Shown here: in pieces, positions 12,590 to 23,073 of the stretch
Numbering within the stretch: position 1 is the first letter of the stretch
Layout of the letters: every line of letters starts with the position of its first letter
Assembly: GCA_036927565.1 (NCBI GenBank)
Contig: JAYESD010000004.1
Coordinates: 168,955,381 to 169,019,380, forward strand
Origin: Tuctoria greenei
Lineage: Eukaryota; Streptophyta; Magnoliopsida; Poales; Poaceae
Length of the DNA stretch: 64,000 nt
Direction: 5' to 3'
Made by a program: the position numbers and the translations under genes
Notes under the pieces: model-generated
What the model was told of the DNA's origin: nothing
Database searches by the model: none
What the model saw: only the letters and a program-made list of their open reading frames with translations

Positions 12590-14030
12590 AAGATGACGAT
12601 TGATGATTTGAGTATGTAGCTGCTACACGACCAACACGGGTTGATGCACTGTATGTATGTCAATCGTGTCCTTATAGTTTCTGATAAAATGGTGTAGAGG
12701 TACACATCAATTTCTCTCGAGCTAAGAATTGAAATGATTTGTTGCTTTAAACATGCACATAACTTTCTTCAATTCCCAGCTAAGCATGAGGTAGAGAAAA
12801 TCAATGTTTGTATCACACACGCTTCTCAGCACGGGATTCATGCACATGTATCTAGGCTGATCGTGGCCGTATAGTTCCTGATATCAGATGGTGTAGAGAC
12901 AAGTATCAATTCCTCTCGAGCTTGAATTCAAAATGATTTGTTGCTTGAACTCATGCACGCAAACAACTTCCATCAATTTCAAGGGAAGCATGAGGTAGAG
13001 ACTATCAATGTATATATCATGCACACGCCTCAACACGGGCTTGATGCTTGCATATGTAGGTCGATCGTGACCGTATAGTACTTTCTGGTCAGACAGTGTA
13101 GAGGCACGCGTCGATTTCTCTCGGGCTTGGAACCGAAGTGATTTGTTGCTTGAACACATGCACACAACAACTTTCTTCAATTTCCAATAAAGCAACAGTT
13201 AGAGACAGTCACTGTTTGTATCACAGATGCCCCATCAACACGGGCTCGATGCATGCATATGTTGGTCGATCATGACCTTATAGCTTCTGATCAGAGGGTG
13301 TAGAGGCACATGTTGGATTCTCTCAAGCTCTAAATTGAAATGATTTGTTGCTAGAACACATGCACACAACAAGTTTCTTCAATTCCCAGCGATGCATGAG
13401 GTGGAGACAATCAGTGTTCGGATCGTGCACCCCCTCAGTGGTGATTTAATGCATGCATATGTAGGTTGACCATGACCACATTGTTTTTTATCAGATACTG
13501 TAGAAGAACGTGTCAAATTCTCTCGAGCTTGGAATAAAATGATTTGTTGCTTGAACATATGCATGCAACAACTTTCTTCAATTCTCAGGAAAGCATGAGT
13601 TAGAGACAATTAATTCATTTCACGCACGCCACATAACATGGGATTAATGCACACATATGTAAGTCGATCTTGACCGTGTAGCTTCTGATCAGACAGTGTA
13701 GAGGCATGTGTCAATTTCTCTCAATCTCGGAATTTAAATGATTTGTTGCTTTAACACATGCAACGACTTTCTTCAAGTCCCAACATAGCATCAGGTAGAG
13801 ACAATCAATGTTTCTATCATGCACACCCCGCAAAGCGTGCTTGATGCCTATGTTTGTTGATCATGACCATATAATTTCTGATCAGACGTTGTACAGGCAC
13901 GTGTCAATTTCTTTCGAGCTAAGAATTGAAATGATTCTTGCTGGAATACATGCACCCAACAACTTTATTCAATTCCCAACGAAGCGTGAGGTCGAGCAAT
14001 CAATGTACATATCATGGATGCCCCTCATCA
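12590..14030. repeat. Tandem array, ~200-bp monomer, about seven copies
   Basis: The anchor ATGATTTGTTGCT recurs at 12734, 12933, 13138 (GTG variant), 13340, 13539, 13738 and 13931 (shortened), giving spacings of 199, 205, 202, 199, 199 and 193 bp. Each monomer also carries an ACACGGG-like block (several monomers have diverged forms), a GATCGTGACC block, a GTGTAGAGGCA block, TTTCTCTCGAGCT and CAACTTTCTTCAATT in the same order. Monomers have diverged by substitutions and small indels. Short open stretches here are shadows of the repeat. Confidence 0.9.
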
Positions 14031-14976
14031 CGGCTGTGAGGGGCGTGGAAATACAAATATTGATGAGGCTCAGGTGCTGGCATTTGCTACATGCTGAGGT
14101 AGTGCGTAACCAAGTGAGTCACCATCTTGGATGGATGTTGCGTAGTGAGATATTAGCTTGGCCGTGGATAGTAAATTATTTAGAGGAAATACGTCATTTG
14201 TATTTCTTGCTTTCTTTGGTATAGGATCATCGTGCCACATATCATGATCAGTCGTCGACCATAGGCAAAAACACATTTTTCTAAATTCATATCAATTTTC
14301 TAGTCAGAATAGATATTCTAAGCTGTCATTATTATTTTTATAATCATGATAAAAAATCTGCATATACTAGAACATTTGATATTAACTTATTTAAATTTTC
14401 TCCTGAAGTCGCCACCTCTGGTCCAAAACGGGCGGCTGCCATGTGGGAATCACTGGCTGCTGTCCAGCGGCTAAAGCCTGTGATTACATAAAAATTAGCA
14501 TGTGCATGTTATTAAAATTATACAATATTAAGTACAATAAAATACTTACTGCATAGCCGCTTGCATTTGTAACATGAAATTTACTAGATACTCATCTCTA
14601 GCACTCACAGGAACTGTAACATGAAATTGGCTTGATTACAAAGAATTAGCATGTGCATGTTGCCCAACAGGGAGAGGAGGGAGGGCGTGGCGTGCGGAGG
14701 AGGAAGGACGAGGGAGGTGGTGTACCTGAAAGTGGAGGGAGTGATGGGGGCAGCGGTTGTCCTTCGCACGTGTTAGAGACTGGGGCGTGGGGGGAGAGAG
14801 AGAGAGGCGTGTCAGGACGGGCATATGGTCCATATCTAAGATGGACATTTTAAATTACGATGACCCGAGCTAAAATCATCGTAAATAAAGAGTAACTTAC
14901 GATTGTCTGTAATGCCGCCGTAAATAAGGTCCTTATTTATGTCGGCTTAGGTCAGCTGCTGTAAATTAGAGCCTAA
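14031..14976. other. Unassigned spacer ending in older CACTA-like subterminal sequence
   Basis: No convincing gene. ATTAGCATGTGCATGTT occurs twice (about 14498 and 14646), suggesting an internal duplication. A GA-rich stretch lies at 14670-14720 and 14790-14810. The last ~110 bp hold inverted motifs such as TTACGATG/CATCGTAAATAA and TTATTTATGTCGG, resembling TTATTTATGACGG on the far side of CACTA-1 (about 45608). This suggests CACTA-1 landed in an older CACTA-like element. Confidence 0.4.
14974..14976. repeat. Target-site duplication TAA, left of CACTA-1
   Basis: TAA immediately before CACTACTACAA, repeated immediately after the right terminus at 45571-45573. Three-base duplications are the rule for CACTA elements. 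Confidence 0.8.
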
Positions 14977-15540
14977 CACTACTACAAAAAGCATTTTTAC
15001 AGGCGACTCAAATTTTCAAACACAGGCGGTCCTTAAAAATATGCGACTGTGATGACGAATAATATAATAGCTGCCTGTGATGACAGAACAACACAGACGG
15101 ATTTTAAAGAACAACCGTCTGGGTAAATACATGATCTTCATAGACGGTTCTTAATTAAGAACCGTCTACAATGCAATGAACTTCACAGGCGGATTTTAAA
15201 AAACAACCGTCTGGGTAAATACATGATCTTCATAGGCGGTTCTTAATTATGAACCGCCTGTAATGTTATGAACTTCACAGACGGATTTTAAAAAACAACC
15301 GTCTGGGTAAACACATGATCTTCGTTGACGGTTCTTAATTAATAACCGCTTGTAATGCAATGAACTTCATAGATGGATTTTAAAAAACAACCGCCTGGGT
15401 AAATACATGATCTTCGTTGACGGTTCTTAATTAATAACCACCTGTAATGCAATGAACTTCATAGACGGTTCTTGGTTAACAACGGTCTGAGAAGATCATG
15501 TATGTTGTTGTTCAATTATCATAAGCGGTTTTCATTGAAA
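14977..15540. repeat. CACTA-1 left terminus and 92-bp subterminal repeats
   Basis: After the terminus, a 92-bp unit repeats at anchors 15089, 15181, 15273 and 15365, with a partial copy at 15457. Each unit has an (A)CAGACGGATTTTAAA arm, an AACAACCGTCTGG arm and a GGCGGTTCTTAATTA inverted pair, so units can fold into hairpins. Such motif-dense subterminal regions are where CACTA transposase binds. Confidence 0.85.
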
Positions 15541-15794
15541 TTACAGGGATGTAGGCATTGCAATTATCACAACCGTATGTAGTCGTTGTAGGGAAAATTG
15601 TATCAGGAAAAAACACAGATGAGCGGATACTAGTACAGTAATGCATTGTAGGAAATGCTCGATCACCAGTGAGGCTGGCTTAATTGTGATAATACACCAT
15701 TAGAGGCTTTACAATTGTTCAAAGATAATTTCTTTACACACTGAACAAAAATCATGCTACATTCATTGTAGATCGACGATGAAGCTCCCATCGA

Positions 15795-16631
15795 TCAATC
15801 TAAATTGTACCGTCCTGCTTGCTCCCGAACACGTCTCATATATTCCGCTGGATCCTGAAAATATTGACATTATTTAAATTAACAAATGTTGAAGGAGGAA
15901 TGAATAACCTACATTGGTCACTAAGTCAAAGTGTCATCTAACCTTGATAAGTAGATTATAGCAATCATTTTCAATATCAGGCACATTTGGCTGATGCAGC
16001 AAACGTTGAACTTCAAGTAGTATAGTTTTGATTGTAAAAGCACTGCACCACCCCTACGAAATATAATTTAAGCAATATAAGAAACCAGTTCAAATAAGTT
16101 CAACAACAATTATAAGTAATAATTACATAAACAAAATAGGTCTATCTTACAGTCTCTTGATCAAGAATCCCGATGCAGAGTGCTCCCGAACGATGGACAT
16201 TTGGGTGGAAGAACCCAATTGGAAAGGTGCATCTTGGAGGCACCAAGGGATAGTCCTCAGAGAAGGAGATTGTCAGAGGGTAGTAACCATCTTCCCATTC
16301 AGTCTGCAAAAGAAATTTATTCATAGGAGGACGATGGTTAAACTCATATTGTGCTTGTTCTTCATGACTTACCCCTTCTTTACCGGGGACGATGCACTGC
16401 CACTTCAATAAATCTCCTGATTCAGGCTTCACGGAGAAACCCTACCCGGAGAAATTGAAAATACCAAAAAAAAACAAGACGGAAAAACAAACTACAGTTA
16501 AGTTCATCAGTCCATTACAGATACATATGTATATACAACCATGTGACCGGTGTGCCATATGTACATACATGGGGATGGTTCTTGCGCCACACCAAGCGCT
16601 CCTCCTTCAATCGGCTACACGCCCGAGACAT
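15795..16631 (-). CDS. SCE1/UBC9-like SUMO-conjugating enzyme E2, five exons
   Basis: Exons by hand (minus): 16569-16631, 16373-16441, 16151-16303, 15943-16053, 15795-15854. All introns begin GT, end AG, are 69-127 bp and fall in phase 0. The ATG is at 16631 and TGA at 15797-15795. The product is 151 aa (SCE1 is about 160), open throughout. Family landmarks are in order: RLKEER..WRKNHPH at the N-terminus, GFSVKPE, the PGKEGTEWEDGYYPL strand, SEDYPLVPP, HPN (residues 77-79), the catalytic Cys87 in GALCIGIL, GW..AFTIK, an Asp near residue 121 matching UBC9 Asp127, and DPAEYMRRVREQA at the C-terminus. The enzyme would accept SUMO from the E1 and pass it to lysines. Differences: the usual HPNVYPSG is HPNVHRSG and the WRPA motif is WCSA. 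It lies about 0.8 kb inside the CACTA-1 left end, 132 bp downstream of the TNP2 remnant on the same strand. Retained introns mean capture at the DNA level. Expression is unknown. Confidence 0.85.
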
Positions 16632-16763
16632 CATTATCTAAATACCAAACTTCCAAATCATTGAGTCCAAACGCATATGTGTACACAAATGCAAAAGGAC
16701 ACAATCCATATACTAACATTGTTCTAAGTTGATTTCAGAAGATACAAATATATACAATATATA

Positions 16764-19700
16764 TCATCTCGCATTGCTAGATACATTTTTTCCAGCATTG
16801 ACATCTTCTCGCATATAGGGTTTCAAATTCTTTTTAATGCTTCTCTCTACGCGCTTGATGTTTTCTGGTTCGGTGAAAAGGTACATCTCTTCATACTGAT
16901 TATATTCCTCTTCATTATCTCCCACATTGTCAACCCCAACAATATTTTGCTTTCCAGAAACAACTACGTGCAACTTCTCAGTTTCTGGATCTTGAACATA
17001 AAAAACTTGTGCAACATTATCGGCGAGAACCCACAGGTCATCTTTGTAACCCACTTTATTCAAGTCTACCAGTGTCAGCCCGTAATTGTCCACTTTCAAA
17101 CCATCAGTATGTTTGACCCATTAGCACTTAAATACGGGCATTACTATTCTTTCGCCATAATCGAGTTCCCATATTTCCTCTATGAACCCGAAGTATGTGG
17201 TCTTCTGCCCTTGTGAATCATAAGCCTCAATACGAACACCACTATTTTGTGCAACACTCTTACCGTCTTTTTCTTTAGAGTAAAATATGTAACCATTGAT
17301 GTCATATGCTTGCCATGATGTTACCAAAGCAGATGGGCCACAAGCTAACTTCTTCATTGTTGCCTATTTTATAGTGTTTCCGTATGATATATTTTTGTCC
17401 ATTAACCATTTAGTGAAACATCTTTTGTGCTCTTTCATGATCCAGTCCTCTTTGCGGTCTTGGTTTTTATCACGAAGCTCAATTTGGTGTTCTTCGATGT
17501 ACGGCTCAGCTATTGTGAGCTGTTGTAGTACACCAAAATGTGCACGGTGTACATTCTTGTAATCTTGAACAATAAAAGTTTTCTTACCCACTTTGCCTCT
17601 CCCACGTAGTCTACCCTCATGTACAGGTATAGGCACACCTATCGATTTTCCATCTTTGATGTAATCATCGCAACCCTCAATCACTTCTTCAGTGGTGTAT
17701 CCTTCCATAATTGAACCCTCTGGGTGAGCACGGTTCCGCACATAACCTTTTAATACTCCTAAATATCTCTCCAGCGAAAACATATGATGTAAATATAGTG
17801 GCCCCAATGCTTTTATCTGATCAACAAGATGTATGATTAGGTGTACTTGCATATCAAAAAAGGATGGTGGGAAACACATCTCAAGCTTGCACATTGTCTC
17901 AATGACGTATGTTTTCAGATAGTCTAAATCTTCACGTGCTATCACCTTTTGCGATACTGCATTGAAGAAGTAACACAAACGTGTGATGACAACTTTTATA
18001 TGCTCAGGTTTGATTACTCTTATTGCAATGGCAAGGAAAACTGTCATCATCATGTGACAGTCGTGAGAATTATAACCGAATAAAGACAAGTCTTTCATCG
18101 TGACTAGTTTGCGGATATTGGATGAGAAACTTGTGGGCACTTTGATCTCACGCAAGCATTCGCAAATTGCTTTTTTCTCTTCTAGCATCGAGTTGTAGCT
18201 GGCTGGGGGAAGGTAATGCTTCCCGTTCGCCTTTTCTACTGGATGAAGCTCTGGTCTCAAATCAAGATTTACTAGGTCCATACGTGAATTTAATCCATCC
18301 TTTGTTTTCTTCAGCATGTCCAGCAAGGTCCCAATGATGCTGTCAAATAAATTCTTTAACGTGCATCAAATCAATACTATGGCAAAATTCCAGATTCTTC
18401 CAATACGGAAGATACTTGAAAAAAATTGATTGTTTCTTGAAAGCCATGTCAGTTGTATCATCCGAAGATGTACTTTTCTTTCTCTTAATTCCTTTACTCC
18501 TTTTTCCCTTACCGAAAGAAATATGAATGTTCTTGACCATTTCAAACACAAGTTTTGCACTGTAAGGTTTCGGTGCAGTATCTTTTTCGATTTTGTTATC
18601 AAATTGTTCTTTCATCTTCCTATACTTGTGTGTATCTGTCAAGAACCGTCAATGTCTCATGTACACCGTCTTTCTGGATGAAGTGAGGTATAGAAATCCA
18701 GTTCTATCCACGCACCTAACGCAACCTTTCTTCCCTTTCATTTGTCCCTAATGTAAACAGTCCGGGATAATCATGCACGGTAACGAATATCATTGCTCTT
18801 AGCGTGAAATACTCCCGCTTGTACTCATCCCATGTACGTACCCCTTCATTCCACAATTTCGCCATATTTTCCATTAAAGGTTCCAAGAACACATCAATTT
18901 CGATGCCCGGTTGTTTCGGACCTTGGATAAGAACAAATAATAAGATATATTTTCTTTTGTGACACAACCGCGTCGGTAGGTTGTACATAGTTAAGACCAC
19001 GGGCCATGTGCTGTGTATGCTCCTTTTTTCACCAAACGGATTCATTCCATCTGTACCCAAGGCAAACCTCACATTTCTGATTTCCTTCGCAAATTCTGGA
19101 TACTGAATATCAAAATTTTTCCACTGCATTGCATCACCAGGGTGTCGTATATGTTTTTCATTCTTCTTGCGTTGCTCGGAATGCCAACGCATAAGTTCAG
19201 CCTCCCTAGGGTTTGAGAACAAACGCTTCAAGCAATCAATTATCGGAAGGTACCACATCACCAATGCGGGAATTTTTCTCTTATTCTTCCCGTCTGCATC
19301 GCCAGAAGTATCGTCATCGTCACCTTCAGGACCAATAATAAACTTCTTATTCTTCTGAGTCTTTTTCATGTTGGTAACATACTGGTGATTGTAGTCCTTC
19401 ATGTATCTACTGACACCACAAATGGGGCATCTAGTTGCGAGCTCATGCTCTTTGCGATACAGAATACAACGGTTCACACAAGCGTGTATTTTTGTCACAC
19501 CTAGTGCCATCAGGCAAAGAATTTTCTTCGCATTATAAGTCCTTCTGGGCAGTTTATTTGGATTTGGAAGAATTTCCGCCAGAAGATTCAAAAGATCAGA
19601 GAAACTACAATCGGACTATCCTGCGTAGCTTTCAACTTTAGTAGTTCTAAGACTGCACGCAATGTAGTAAACTCTTTATCACAACCGTTTGATTCATCAT

Positions 19701-20159
19701 ATAAAGCTCTGTCGCCGCATTCTGCAATGTCTCCATTTTACTTAATCCTTTGCTTGCTCCCATAGAAGTCAGTACATGTGGTTCAATGTGACGCAACATC
19801 CCCTCACAATCGAACTCATCATCATCATCACCAGCTTGATTGTCACTACCATCGTCGATATGAACATTATCATCATCTGAGCCTCTCTCATCATCTTTAT
19901 CCACATCATGTGTATCTAACTCACCATGCTCTGTCCATATTGTGTAGTTATTTTTGAAACCTCTTTTCACCAAATGAGATTGGATTACTATAGTATCCGT
20001 CCAAGCAATCTTATTTTCGCAGTCGATACATGGACATAATATGTCATCTATCTTTTGCAACTTCGCATGTCTCTTGGATGCTTCAATAAAATTTGCAACA
20101 TTACGAATGTACATAGGATCGGGTCTTGGCATGTTATACATCCACGCTCGACGGTCCAT
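16764..20159 (-). pseudogene. TNP2-type CACTA transposase, broken
   Basis: Domains in order: the transposase-associated domain at 19647-20159 (starts MDRRAWMYN, CPCIDC, HLVKRGF, then an acidic stretch); the Transposase_21 core at 18716-19591 (RCPICGVSRY, LGTDGMNPFG, TVHDYPGL); its continuation at 18343-18642 (SIDLMHVK); a DUF4218 region at 17364-18326 (SFFDMQVHLIIHLVDQI, MFSLERYLG, EGSIMEGY); and a DUF4216 region at 16764-17357 (NSGVRIEAYDSQG, YFGFIEEIWELDYG). Frameshifts lie near 19700, 19610 and 18340. An in-frame TAA at 17121-17123 replaces the expected Gln before WVKH. The intact enzyme would cut and join CACTA ends in the nucleus; this copy cannot make it whole. Confidence 0.85.
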
Positions 20160-20802
20160 GCTTCAATAATAGAATTTTTGTCAGATTTACAAAATTTGGC
20201 CACAAATATTCTCTAAAGGTCTTCTATAAAATGAATTTACAGAGACATAACAAGTATGATTAGGGCGACTAATGTAGGAGACGGCGACGTCTTGAGGCGG
20301 ACGGAGTCAAAGGGGGAAACAGGACCAGCAGCATGGGCTAGGTCTGGGTGGGATCCGGTCCGTTATATCGGGAAACAGGCCCAGATGCATCTTATATATA
20401 TTAGAATAGCATCTGTTAATTAAACATCATATTCATGTCACATAATAGGTACAAAAAAAACAATCCATATAGTCCATACATCAATATACCAGAACACAAT
20501 CCATACAGTCCTTACACATGCAAAAGGACAGAATCCATATACCAGAACACACAAAACTAACAGCTTATCAGCTAATGAAAATATACAAAGAAAAAGTAAG
20601 GAAACTACATTTACCTTGCACAGGCATCAGCACGGTGGGGAGGCGTCAGCACGGTGGGCCGGCTGGGTGGAGAAGTGGCGGTGCGGGGTTAAGCGGCGGT
20701 GCGGCAGTATGGGCTGGGCGGCGGCGCGGCGCAGGGAAATTCAACAGCCTTGCGGGTCGATATAAATTCTCCAGGGTTGCGTTTTGACTGCGGTGAGGGG
20801 TC

Positions 20803-20812
20803 CTTATATAGA
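20803..20812 (-). promoter_or_regulatory. TATA box, probable TNP2 promoter
   Basis: CTATATAAGG on the minus strand, followed downstream by a GC-rich leader-like stretch (about 20620-20780) and, after AT-rich sequence, the TNP2 ATG at 20159. The same GGTGAGGGGTCYTTAT context recurs at 38994 upstream of the acidic-tail ORF. Confidence 0.45.
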
Positions 20813-20817
20813 CGTCG

Positions 20818-21240
20818 GTTTTTCACAGGCGGTTTTTAACTTTATCGCAGGCGGGTTTTACTTACCAAACGCCTGAGAAGATGTTTATTAATTAAGAAGT
20901 AAATATCTTCACAGGCTGTTGTTACTTAATAACCACCTAAGAAGATTTTTATCTCAGACGGGTATTACTTAACAACCGTCTGAGATAATGCCAACTGAAC
21001 AAAATATTTTTAAAACTTGTATAGCTGACATTGTAATATTTTGGTAAATATCAAATTAATTTCTACTCACATATTATTCACATTTGTGTATCTCATAAAA
21101 AAAAGATCCTTCACTCAAAATTGTTGGTATGAACATTTTTGTATAATTTATACATGTATGAATTTTTTTAATTTTTTTAAAAGCACTCCAACATGTCAAA
21201 CGTCAAATTATCCACCAGTATTCATTGACACTTGATTGAA
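20818..21240. repeat. CACTA-1 internal repeat, partial copy
   Basis: Starts with CACAGGCGG/AACCGTCTGAG inverted motifs and continues into an AT-rich block (TTGTATAGCTGACATTGTAAT, TATACATGTATGAATTTTTTT) that is nearly identical to the tandem units at 36484-38060 but lacks their middle section. No gene is visible. Confidence 0.85.
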
Positions 21241-21299
21241 ATATGTACAAAACACAAGAAATATGTACAAGAACACTTGATTGAAATCCTAAAACTACA

Positions 21300-21709
21300 C
21301 TACGGCCCCGCCTCCTCCATCCTCTCCGCCAACTTCTCAAACCAAGCCAAGCGGTCCTCCTCCGACTCGTCGTCGTCGTCGTCGTAGTCGTCACCATGGT
21401 GGTGGTTGCCGTCGTCGTTGCCGTCGTCGGAGGATGACTCGTCGTCGCCGTCGTCGGAGGACGACTCGTCGTTGCCATCGTCGGAGGACGACTCGTCGTC
21501 ATCATCGTCATCATCGTCGTCGTCGTCAAAGTCGTCGTCGTCCTCCTCCTCCTCCTCCTCCTCCTCCTCCTCCTCCTCCTCCTCCTCCTCCTCCGGCGAC
21601 GATGCAGCAGGAGAGAGGGTCGGCTGCTCCGGCTGAGCCAATTGCTCCGGCTGAGCCGATTGCTCCGGCTGTACCGGTGGCTCCGGCTGCACCGGCGGTG
21701 GAACGCGCT
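21300..21709 (-). pseudogene. Acidic-tail ORF copy 2, 3' part (cut by gypsy insertion)
   Basis: C-terminal part of an unknown CACTA-1 protein, ending at the stop near 21300. It holds PVQPE repeats, then a run of Glu from a (CTC)n microsatellite (about 21539-21595), a run of Asp, ESSSDDG repeats, and a final LAWFEKLAERMEEAGP. It is collinear with the paralogue at 38392-38817 (PVQPVQP, then EEDE tail). The frame continues across the retrotransposon into 34640-34732. No known domain. Confidence 0.7.
21705..21709. repeat. Target-site duplication GCGCT (left) of Tat copy B
   Basis: GCGCT directly before the LTR, repeated at 34640-34644 directly after the other LTR. It proves insertion of copy B into the acidic-tail ORF. 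Confidence 0.95.
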
Positions 21710-22561
21710 TGTCGACTGTTGGAGTCGGCAGATCTCCTGACACTACCAAAGTGTTGAAGGAGTTTGTAGTTCGGTGTGGGCGCGCGGAGACTCAAGAAGG
21801 TGAATCACGATTGGACACGAGAGACACAGTGGTTTACGTGGTTCGGGCCGCCTGAGCGTAATACCCTACTCCATGGGTGTGTGGTCTTGTATTAGTTTAT
21901 GTGTGAAAGCTCACGTCAATGCGTATGTGTCTGAGAGCGTTCGAGAGCCCCCTTCGTGTATCGTCGGTCTGTCCTTTTATAGTACAAGGACAAACCGTTA
22001 CAAGTTAGCCTGGCCCGACATGTGGCCCCGGCGGTTACTAGTATTGATACACGATTAATTGTTGTTAATAACCCTGTAACGGGCTCCGGCAGTGCCATTA
22101 CGGGTGTTAATATTGTCCGATTAAGTGTCATTAATATGGAATTAATGAAAATTAATTGGGTCTTGAAGTCCGCGGCTATCCTTTGAAGATCCGGAGTCGT
22201 TACAATGTCTTCCGGAGGTTTGAGGCGGCCAGCTCCGACGTTTGGACACGTGGCAGCTCCGGAGCTTGCTTGTGGGAAGCGGGAAGCTCCGGGGTGGCCT
22301 GGCACGTGTCAGGTCCGGAGCTTCTCTCGGTCAGGGGTTAAGTCCGGAGGTGCCGTTTCGGTACCTAGCCCAGAGCTTCACCCTTGTGGGTAGTAGCTCC
22401 GGTCTGGCAGTACACGTGGCAACCTAGGGGTTAACCATGTTGGAGAAGCAGGTCCGGTTATGTCTGACAAGTGGGCCTCCGAGGGTCTTCAATTTGAGCC
22501 GACGTCCTTCCCTTGAGATCTTTGTAACCTCAGGGGGTGCATGGTTTTTAGGGTACCGACA
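21710..22561 (-). repeat. 3' LTR of Tat copy B
   Basis: Plus-strand ends TGTCGACTGT ... GGTACCGACA (TGTCG/CGACA inverted ends). The minus-strand TATA box lies at 21973-21982 (CTATAAAAGG). It is rich in AGCTCCGG/TCCGGAG motifs. Confidence 0.95.
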
Positions 22562-22575
22562 GTGGCCCCCTGGAC
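22562..22575 (-). promoter_or_regulatory. Polypurine tract of Tat copy B
   Basis: Read on the minus strand: CCAGGGGGCCAC directly before the 3' LTR. A short purine run is at the expected place for plus-strand priming. Confidence 0.6.
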
Positions 22576-23073
22576 CTACCTCCGGGGAAAGTCACCGGGG
22601 TGAAGTCATTCCGTCGGAGGTGGGTCCATACTCGCGACTCTTGAACTGGGTCTTCAAGGGTCTTCGGAGGTGCCGTTGGCGGGGCTTTACGGTTAAATCC
22701 CGACGCGTGGCGCACCTCAGGCGGCAGATAAGATCTTTGACGTGCGGATCTCTCGCAATTGAAGGTCGCCGGTTCCCGATACGAAAACCGTATCGGTTCC
22801 GCGCGCCTTGTCAGGCCGCCGCCTTTGGGTTTCCCGCCTCGTGATGACAACTGTTCGCCTGGGTAAGAGCCTCGACTTGATCGTCAGGGTGGTCCCGGGC
22901 CCTCTTGTCATCGGCAGGGTTGAATTCTTGAGTAGTATCCTTGACTCCCCTGCAGTTTCCATCCAAGCGTTGCGAGGGCTTACTTAAGAAGGAAAGCGCA
23001 CCGTCGGGAGTTCTTTACACTTCCCATCTGTTCTTGCGCTCAAACTCCCAACTCGTACTTTGCTCCTCTTCTC

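Noticed and set aside
12459..12620. 3' LTR of the Athila-type element starting TGCTGTCACTG
   Set aside because: Follows a good purine tract, but the sequence does not match the 5' LTR at 4796-5910.
12590..14030. CRISPR-like array
   Set aside because: Repeats are ~200 bp, diverged, head-to-tail with no unique spacers, in a plant genome. Same reasoning for the 92-bp and 48-bp arrays.
16142..16432. Single-exon 96-aa E2-like protein
   Set aside because: This frame reads through a GT-AG intron; the spliced five-exon model fits the family far better.
21406..21757. Ser-rich and Arg-rich plus-strand ORFs
   Set aside because: Opposite-strand shadow of the Glu/Asp microsatellite in the acidic-tail ORF.
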